19,854 bases of DNA from positions 1 through 19,854 of the forward strand of contig JBKJQN010000063.1 in NCBI GenBank assembly GCA_046593925.1, written 5' to 3'. Shown here one piece after another: positions 14,894-19,854 of the stretch (positions are counted from its first letter, which is position 1; every line of letters starts with the position of its first letter). The notes under the pieces are model-generated. The model did not search any database. It was not told the DNA's origin and saw only the letters and a list, made by a program, of their open reading frames with translations. The translations under genes and the position numbers were made by a program. Source of the DNA: JAYVYM01 sp046593925. GTDB lineage: Bacteria; Actinomycetota; Actinomycetes; Mycobacteriales; SCTD01.

Positions 14894-16246
14894 GTGAGGT
14901 CGCCCGCGCGGATCGCGCTGCTGGCCGTCCTGGTCACGGCCGTCGCCGTCGGCCTCGCTGTGGCGCGCGGCGGGGGGGTGGTGCCCGCGGACCGGCCGGC
15001 GGCCGCTGTGCCGCGGCCGGCGCCGAGCCGGACCCCCCTTCTCCCGCAGCCCGGCCAAGCCCCGCAGCCGACGGCGGCCGGGCTCGCGGCCGCGCTGGCC
15101 GGTGGGCTCGCCGACCGGGCGCTCGGCGACGCGATCAGCGTCTCGGTCGTCGACGCGGGCACCGGCGCGACGCTGCTCGACATCGCCGGTCAGGCGGCCG
15201 TCCTGCCGGCGTCGACGGTCAAGGTCGCGACGGCCGTCGCGGTGCTCACCGGCCTGCCACCCGACACCCGGCTGACCACCCGCGCCGTGGCCGGCCCGCT
15301 GCCGGGCGACGTCGTGCTGGTCGGCGGCGGCGACGTGACGCTCGCCGGGCCCCGGGCCGTCCCGGCGAGCCCCCCGGCCGCCCGGCTGGTCGACCTGGCC
15401 GACCAGGTGCGTGCCGCCCTCGTCGGCGCGCCGGTCGGCCGGATCCTGGTCGACGACACCAGGTACACCGGGCCGACCATCGGGCCGGGCTGGCGGCCCG
15501 GCTACGTCGGTGCCGGCGACGTCGCGCCGGTCAGCCCGCTGTCGGTCGACGGCGGTCGGGTCGACCCGGCCAAGGTCGCCCGGGTGGCCGATCCGGCGCT
15601 GGCGGCCGGCGCGGCGCTCGCGGCGCTGCTCGCCCCCGGCGCGCCCGTCGTACGGGGCGCGGCTGCACCCGGCGCCGCCGCGCTGGGTGCCGTCAGCAGC
15701 CCACCGGTCGCCCAGCTGGTCGAGGCGATGCTGACCCGCAGCGACAACGACCTGGCGGAGGCGCTCGCCCGTCAGCTCGCCGTGGCCCAGGGCCGCCCGG
15801 CCAGTTTCGCGGGCGGCTCCGCGGCCGTGCAGGCGGTGCTGGACGGGCTGCTTCCGGCCGGCTCGTTCGCCCTGGCGGATGGCAGCGGTCTGTCCCGCCA
15901 GGACCGTGTCCGGACGGCCGGGATCGCCGCCCTGCTGTCGCGGGCCGCGCGTGACGACGCCGGCCGGCTGGCCCCAATACTCACCGGCTTGCCGGTGGCG
16001 GGCTTCGACGGCACGCTGGCAGACCGCTTCCGCACCGGGCCGGCGGCTCCGGCGGCCGGGCAGGTACGCGCCAAGACCGGGACGCTGGAGGGCGTCAGCG
16101 CGCTCGCCGGGCTGGTACGCACCGCGGAGGGGCGGCTGTTGGTCTTCGACGTGACGGCCGACGCCGTACCGGCCGGGGGGACGCTGGCCGCGGAGGCCGC
16201 GCTCGACCGGGTCGCGGCGACGCTGGCGTCCTGCGGCTGTCGCTGA
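14894..16246 (+). CDS. dacB: D-alanyl-D-alanine carboxypeptidase/endopeptidase (PBP4-type, S13)
   Basis: 450 residues from GTG 14894, chosen because GGGAGG (14883-14888) lies 5 nt upstream and the protein then begins with a short basic end plus a membrane/signal helix (ALLAVLVTAVAVGLAVA). A longer open frame upstream is antisense to ppa. The enzyme trims peptidoglycan stem peptides outside the membrane. All three penicillin-binding motifs are present: S-T-V-K (Ser107, Lys110) in PASTVKVAT, S-D-N (283-285) in TRSDNDLAEA, and K-T-G (394-396) in AKTGTLEGVSALAG. The wide SxxK-SxN gap fits the insert domains of class C/S13 enzymes. A Pro-rich linker (PAPSRTPLLPQPGQAPQP) follows the signal helix. 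Confidence 0.93.
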   Translation: MRSPARIALLAVLVTAVAVGLAVARGGGVVPADRPAAAVPRPAPSRTPLLPQPGQAPQPTAAGLAAALAGGLADRALGDAISVSVVDAGTGATLLDIAGQAAVLPASTVKVATAVAVLTGLPPDTRLTTRAVAGPLPGDVVLVGGGDVTLAGPRAVPASPPAARLVDLADQVRAALVGAPVGRILVDDTRYTGPTIGPGWRPGYVGAGDVAPVSPLSVDGGRVDPAKVARVADPALAAGAALAALLAPGAPVVRGAAAPGAAALGAVSSPPVAQLVEAMLTRSDNDLAEALARQLAVAQGRPASFAGGSAAVQAVLDGLLPAGSFALADGSGLSRQDRVRTAGIAALLSRAARDDAGRLAPILTGLPVAGFDGTLADRFRTGPAAPAAGQVRAKTGTLEGVSALAGLVRTAEGRLLVFDVTADAVPAGGTLAAEAALDRVAATLASCGCR

Positions 16247-16266
16247 GCGTCATCGCGGCCAGCACG

Positions 16267-16272
16267 TACGGT
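16267..16272 (+). promoter_or_regulatory. Candidate -10 box (TACGGT) of a leaderless zincin promoter
   Basis: TACGGT is followed by 6 nt (TTGGCG) and the ATG at 16279. There is no Shine-Dalgarno sequence before the ATG. The geometry matches the boxes before tmk and hpt. Confidence 0.45.
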
Positions 16273-16278
16273 TTGGCG

Positions 16279-17328
16279 ATGGCCAGCCCCGTCGACTACG
16301 GCTTCGCCGCGGCCACCGCCCGGCGGCTGGCCCCGGCCGGTCCGGCCCTGTCGCTCACCGAGGCGGCCGACGTCGTCGGCGAGCTGCGCGAGGTCACGGT
16401 GCAGGCGGAGCGGCACGTCCGCGACGTCACCGGCCTGCTGCCGCCCGGGGAGCCCGGCCCCGCGACCGTCGTCGACCGGGGCGGCTGGGCGCAGGCCAAC
16501 GTCGACGGCTTCAAGGTGGTCCTGGAGCCGGTCGCGGAGCGGCTGCTGGCCGGCAAGCAGGCCGGCCGGGTCGCCACCGCGGTCACCGGCAAGGTCGCCG
16601 GGCTGCAGATGGGCAGCATCCTGGCCTGGCTGTCGAGCAAGGTCCTCGGACAGTACGAGGCGTTCACCGAGCCCGGGCGGCCCGGCCGGCTGGTGCTCGT
16701 CGCGCCGAACATCGTCGAGACCGAGCGCCGGCTCGGCGTCGACCCGTCGGACTTCCGGCTGTGGGTCGCGCTGCACGAGGTGACCCACCGTACGCAGTTC
16801 ACCGCCGTCCCCTGGCTGCACGGCCACGTCCGCGCCGAGGTCGACGCGCTGCTCGACGCCGCCGACCTCGGCGACCCGGTCAAGCTGCTGGCGCGGCTCA
16901 AGGACGGCGTCGGCGAGCGGCGGTCCCTGGCCGATCTGCTGCAGACCCCCGGTCAGCGCGTCGTGCTGGAGCGGGTGACCGCCTTCATGTCGCTGCTGGA
17001 GGGCCATGCCGAGCACGTCATGGACGGGGTCGGGCCGGGCGTCGTCCCGAGCGTCGGCATGATCCGCGAGCGGTTCCAAGAGCGCCGGGCGCAGCGCGGC
17101 GGCCCGCTCGACCGGCTGCTGCGGCGCGTGCTCGGCCTCGACCTCAAGGCCCTGCAGTACGCCGAGGGCTCGGTGTTCGTCAGGCACTGCGTCGACGCCG
17201 TCGGGATGGCGGAGTTCAACCGGGTCTGGGAGTCGCCAGCGACGCTGCCCACCCGCCAGGAGATCCGCGAACCGCAGCTGTGGGTGCAGCGCGTGCCTGG
17301 CGCCGCGGCCAGGCTCAGCGCGGGCTGA
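16279..17328 (+). CDS. DUF2342-type zinc-dependent metalloprotease (F420-biosynthesis-associated family)
   Basis: 349 residues from ATG 16279; an in-frame TTG at 16273 is less likely because it falls between the -10-like box and the ATG. The zincin motif HEVTH (residues 166-170) sits in VALHEVTHRTQF. Surrounding blocks typical of the family include MGSILAWLSSKVLGQYE, VAPNIVETERRL and a C-terminal EGSVFVRHCVDAVGM. Databases label relatives as coenzyme F420 biosynthesis-associated, a label based on co-occurrence, and no reaction is proven that I know of. No signal peptide, so probably cytoplasmic. It sits between dacB and tilS, the usual actinobacterial order; tilS starts 3 nt after its stop. 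Confidence 0.88.
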   Translation: MASPVDYGFAAATARRLAPAGPALSLTEAADVVGELREVTVQAERHVRDVTGLLPPGEPGPATVVDRGGWAQANVDGFKVVLEPVAERLLAGKQAGRVATAVTGKVAGLQMGSILAWLSSKVLGQYEAFTEPGRPGRLVLVAPNIVETERRLGVDPSDFRLWVALHEVTHRTQFTAVPWLHGHVRAEVDALLDAADLGDPVKLLARLKDGVGERRSLADLLQTPGQRVVLERVTAFMSLLEGHAEHVMDGVGPGVVPSVGMIRERFQERRAQRGGPLDRLLRRVLGLDLKALQYAEGSVFVRHCVDAVGMAEFNRVWESPATLPTRQEIREPQLWVQRVPGAAARLSAG

Positions 17329-17331
17329 CCG

Positions 17332-18303
17332 GTGGCCGGTCCGCCGCCGTCGACCGCCGCGGTGCGGGTGGCGGTCCGCCGGGCGGTCACCGACCTGCCG
17401 CCGGGCGCACCGGTGGCCGCCGCCGTCTCGGGCGGCGCCGACAGCCTCGCGCTCGCGGCCGCGCTGGCCTTCGTCCGGCCCGGCAGTGCCGCCGTCGTCG
17501 TGGACCACGGGCTGCAGGACGGTTCTGCGGCCGTTGCCCATCGCGCCGCCGAGCAGTGCGGGCGGCTCGGCCTGGCCGCCCGCGTCGTCACCGTCGTCGT
17601 GGCGGGCCGCGGCGAAGGCCCGGCCCGCGAGGCGCGGCTCGCAGCGCTGGCAGCCACCGGCGCCACCGTGCTGCTCGGCCACACCCTGGACGACCAGGCC
17701 GAGACCGTGCTGCTCGGGCTGGCCCGCGGGTCGGGCAGCCGGGCGCTCGCCGGCATGGCCGCGGTCCGCGCGCCGTTCCGCCGGCCGCTGCTCGCACTGC
17801 CCCGCGCCCTGGTCCGGCAGGCCTGCGACGAGGCCGGACTCGCGCCGTGGGAGGACCCGCACAACACCGACCCGGCGTACGCCCGGGTGCGGGTGCGGAC
17901 GGCGGCGCTCCCTGTGCTGGAGACGGCGCTCGGGCCGGGCATCGCCGCCGCGCTGGCCCGGTCGGCCGCCGCCCTGCGCGAGGACGCCGACGCCCTCGAC
18001 GCGCTCGCCGATGTCGCGGCCACCGACGACGTCGCTGCCCTGCTGGCCTTGCCGGCAGCCGTCCGGTCGCGCGTCCTGAAGCGCTTCGCAGAGACCGCCT
18101 GCGGCCACCCGGTGACCTCCTCTCAGGTGACTGCCATGCGCGTCCTGGTGGAGCAGTGGGCCGGTCAGGGGCCGGTGGCGCTGCCCGGGGGCGTACGCGT
18201 GGAGCGCGCCGGCCCGCGGCTAGCCTGTGCGCATGACGCAGGTGCGCACCACGGACCCGTACCTGACGGAGCCGGGGGTGCCGGACGTGCCGGACCCCGC
18301 TGA
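17332..18303 (+). CDS. tilS: tRNA(Ile)-lysidine synthetase
   Basis: 323 residues. TilS converts C34 of tRNA-Ile(CAU) to lysidine so that it reads AUA as Ile. The N-terminal PP-loop ATPase motif SGGADS is at residues 33-38, followed by VDHGLQDGS, GHTLDDQAETVLLGLARG and the PHNTDPAYARVRVR segment that contacts substrate. The length matches short actinobacterial forms that lack the long C-terminal domain. The GTG start is 3 nt after the zincin stop. The end is odd: the recognisable protein stops near LPGGVRVERAGPRL, yet the frame continues through a Gly/Ala/His-rich stretch to 18303, overlapping hpt by 71 nt. Confidence 0.93.
   Translation: MAGPPPSTAAVRVAVRRAVTDLPPGAPVAAAVSGGADSLALAAALAFVRPGSAAVVVDHGLQDGSAAVAHRAAEQCGRLGLAARVVTVVVAGRGEGPAREARLAALAATGATVLLGHTLDDQAETVLLGLARGSGSRALAGMAAVRAPFRRPLLALPRALVRQACDEAGLAPWEDPHNTDPAYARVRVRTAALPVLETALGPGIAAALARSAAALREDADALDALADVAATDDVAALLALPAAVRSRVLKRFAETACGHPVTSSQVTAMRVLVEQWAGQGPVALPGGVRVERAGPRLACAHDAGAHHGPVPDGAGGAGRAGPR
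18221..18226 (+). promoter_or_regulatory. Candidate -10 box (TAGCCT) of a leaderless hpt promoter inside tilS
   Basis: TAGCCT is followed by 6 nt and the ATG at 18233. The box lies inside the tilS reading frame, so hpt could be transcribed apart from the upstream genes. No Shine-Dalgarno sequence is visible. Confidence 0.4.
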
Positions 18304-18841
18304 CGTGCCGGCCGCCATCGAGCGGGTCATCATCTCCGAACGGCAGATCGCGGCCAAGATTGCCGAGCTGGCGGCGGCGATCGACGCTGACTACGCAGGC
18401 CGCGAGATCCTGCTGGTCGGCGTACTCAAGGGCGCCGTCATGGTGATGGCGGACCTGGCCAGGGCCCTTCGTACGCCGGTGTCGATGGAGTTCATGGCCG
18501 TCTCGTCCTACGGCTCGTCGACCTCCTCCTCGGGAGTCGTGCGCATCCTGAAGGACCTCGACCGCGACATCGTCGACAAGCACGTCCTGGTCGTCGAGGA
18601 CGTCGTCGACTCCGGGCTGACGCTGTCGTGGCTGCTGCGCAACCTGCAGACCCGCGGGCCGGCGAGCGTCGAGGTGTGTGCCCTGTTGCGCAAACCCGAG
18701 GCCGCCAAGGCCGCCGTGGACGTTCGCTACGTCGGGTTCGACATCGGCAACGCCTTCGTCGTGGGTTACGGCCTGGACCACGCCGAGCGCTACCGCGACC
18801 TGCCTTTCGTCGGACTGCTCAGGCCCGAGGTCTACACCTGA
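18233..18841 (+). CDS. hpt: Hypoxanthine phosphoribosyltransferase
   Basis: 202 residues from ATG 18233; a GTG two codons earlier would add two residues. It salvages hypoxanthine (and guanine) with PRPP to IMP/GMP in the cytoplasm. The PRPP-binding loop VVEDVVDSGLT spans residues 120-130 with the acidic pair Glu122/Asp123. Other family blocks are LVGVLKGAVMVMADL, MEFMAVSSYGSSTSSSGVV (flexible catalytic loop) and VGFDIGNAFVVGYGLDH (purine pocket). It overlaps the 3' end of tilS and precedes ftsH, the common tilS-hpt-ftsH order of bacteria. Confidence 0.96.
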   Translation: MTQVRTTDPYLTEPGVPDVPDPADVPAAIERVIISERQIAAKIAELAAAIDADYAGREILLVGVLKGAVMVMADLARALRTPVSMEFMAVSSYGSSTSSSGVVRILKDLDRDIVDKHVLVVEDVVDSGLTLSWLLRNLQTRGPASVEVCALLRKPEAAKAAVDVRYVGFDIGNAFVVGYGLDHAERYRDLPFVGLLRPEVYT

Positions 18842-18941
18842 CCTGAGGGCTGCCGACAGGGCTGTGACGGGGGTCGCACGGGGCCGCCGCCCGGACCGGC
18901 CCAGTGGCGGAACACTGCTCCACACCGCACCGTTGGGGTTC

Positions 18942-18969
18942 TTGTGGATGGCACCTGCCGGTGTAACGT
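18942..18969 (+). promoter_or_regulatory. Candidate ftsH promoter
   Basis: TTGTGG (18942-18947) and TAACGT (18964-18969) are separated by 16 nt and resemble -35 and -10 elements. They lie in the 176-nt hpt-ftsH gap, about 48 nt before the ATG. Confidence 0.4.
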
Positions 18970-18987
18970 CCAAGCCCACTTCGCACC

Positions 18988-19017
18988 AGGAGGGACGGGG
19001 CTGCTCGCCCCGCGCCG

Positions 19018-19020
<3 letters not shown>
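18988..19020 (+). promoter_or_regulatory. Distant Shine-Dalgarno plus hairpin before the ftsH start
   Basis: AGGAGGG (18988-18994) is a strong Shine-Dalgarno sequence, but it lies about 23 nt from the ATG at 19018. Between them GGGGC-TGCTC-GCCCC (18998-19012) can form a 5-bp hairpin that would bring the two to a normal distance. No other in-frame start lies closer to the Shine-Dalgarno sequence. Confidence 0.4.

Positions 19021-19854
<834 letters not shown>

Noticed and set aside
15772..18108. 778-codon minus-strand ORF
   Set aside because: Runs antisense to dacB, the zincin and tilS, all with intact motifs; long shadow frames are expected at this GC content.

Overview
The window is high-GC DNA (above 70 % by eye, with strong G/C preference at third codon positions). 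It carries a typical actinobacterial gene set: TopA with a Lys/Ala tail, an MFS-thymidylate kinase fusion, a DUF2342-type zincin, tilS-hpt-ftsH, and an actinobacterial-style Pyc. The source is most likely an Actinomycetota (class Actinomycetes) genome. I cannot place it at order or genus level from sequence alone. The first 118 bases form a near-perfect fold-back of topA sequence, so the window probably starts at a contig end and the first ~59 bases should not be trusted.

Layout, left to right. (1) Positions 1-4809 are housekeeping: the 3' part of topA, a fused MFS transporter/dTMP kinase, holB (DNA polymerase III delta'), and tRNA-Thr(CGT), all on +. (2) Positions 4810-5834 are about 1 kb of gene-poor DNA downstream of the tRNA. 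It holds an alpha/beta-hydrolase C-terminal remnant, a short minus-strand ORF tail and a very strong 19-bp hairpin, and reads like a scarred insertion site. (3) Positions 5835-6936 hold a small unknown ORF translationally coupled (ATGA) to a PAP2_3-type membrane phosphatase/transferase. (4) Positions 7095-10460 hold pyruvate carboxylase, ending at a hexanucleotide repeat between two convergent stop codons. (5) Positions 10501-14220 are an envelope/accessory stretch: a membrane protein with a degenerate vWA-like domain (-), a DUF4397 surface protein plus lipoprotein class F sortase operon (+), a TSUP permease (-), and a frameshifted VOC gene (+). (6) Positions 14234-19854 return to housekeeping: ppa (-), then dacB, the DUF2342 zincin, tilS, hpt and the 5' part of ftsH on +.

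How the genes fit together. topA, tmk and holB serve DNA topology, dTTP supply and replication, and are nearly contiguous. dacB, zincin, tilS, hpt and ftsH form the familiar actinobacterial ftsH-upstream block. The middle of the window separates these two blocks and carries most of the variable content. The DUF4397/sortase pair is the best candidate for an under-described functional unit. Several genes (tmk, zincin, hpt) show a TANNNT -10-like box exactly 6 nt before the start codon, which suggests leaderless transcripts. I did not find a CRISPR array, prophage, intact IS or obvious defence system.
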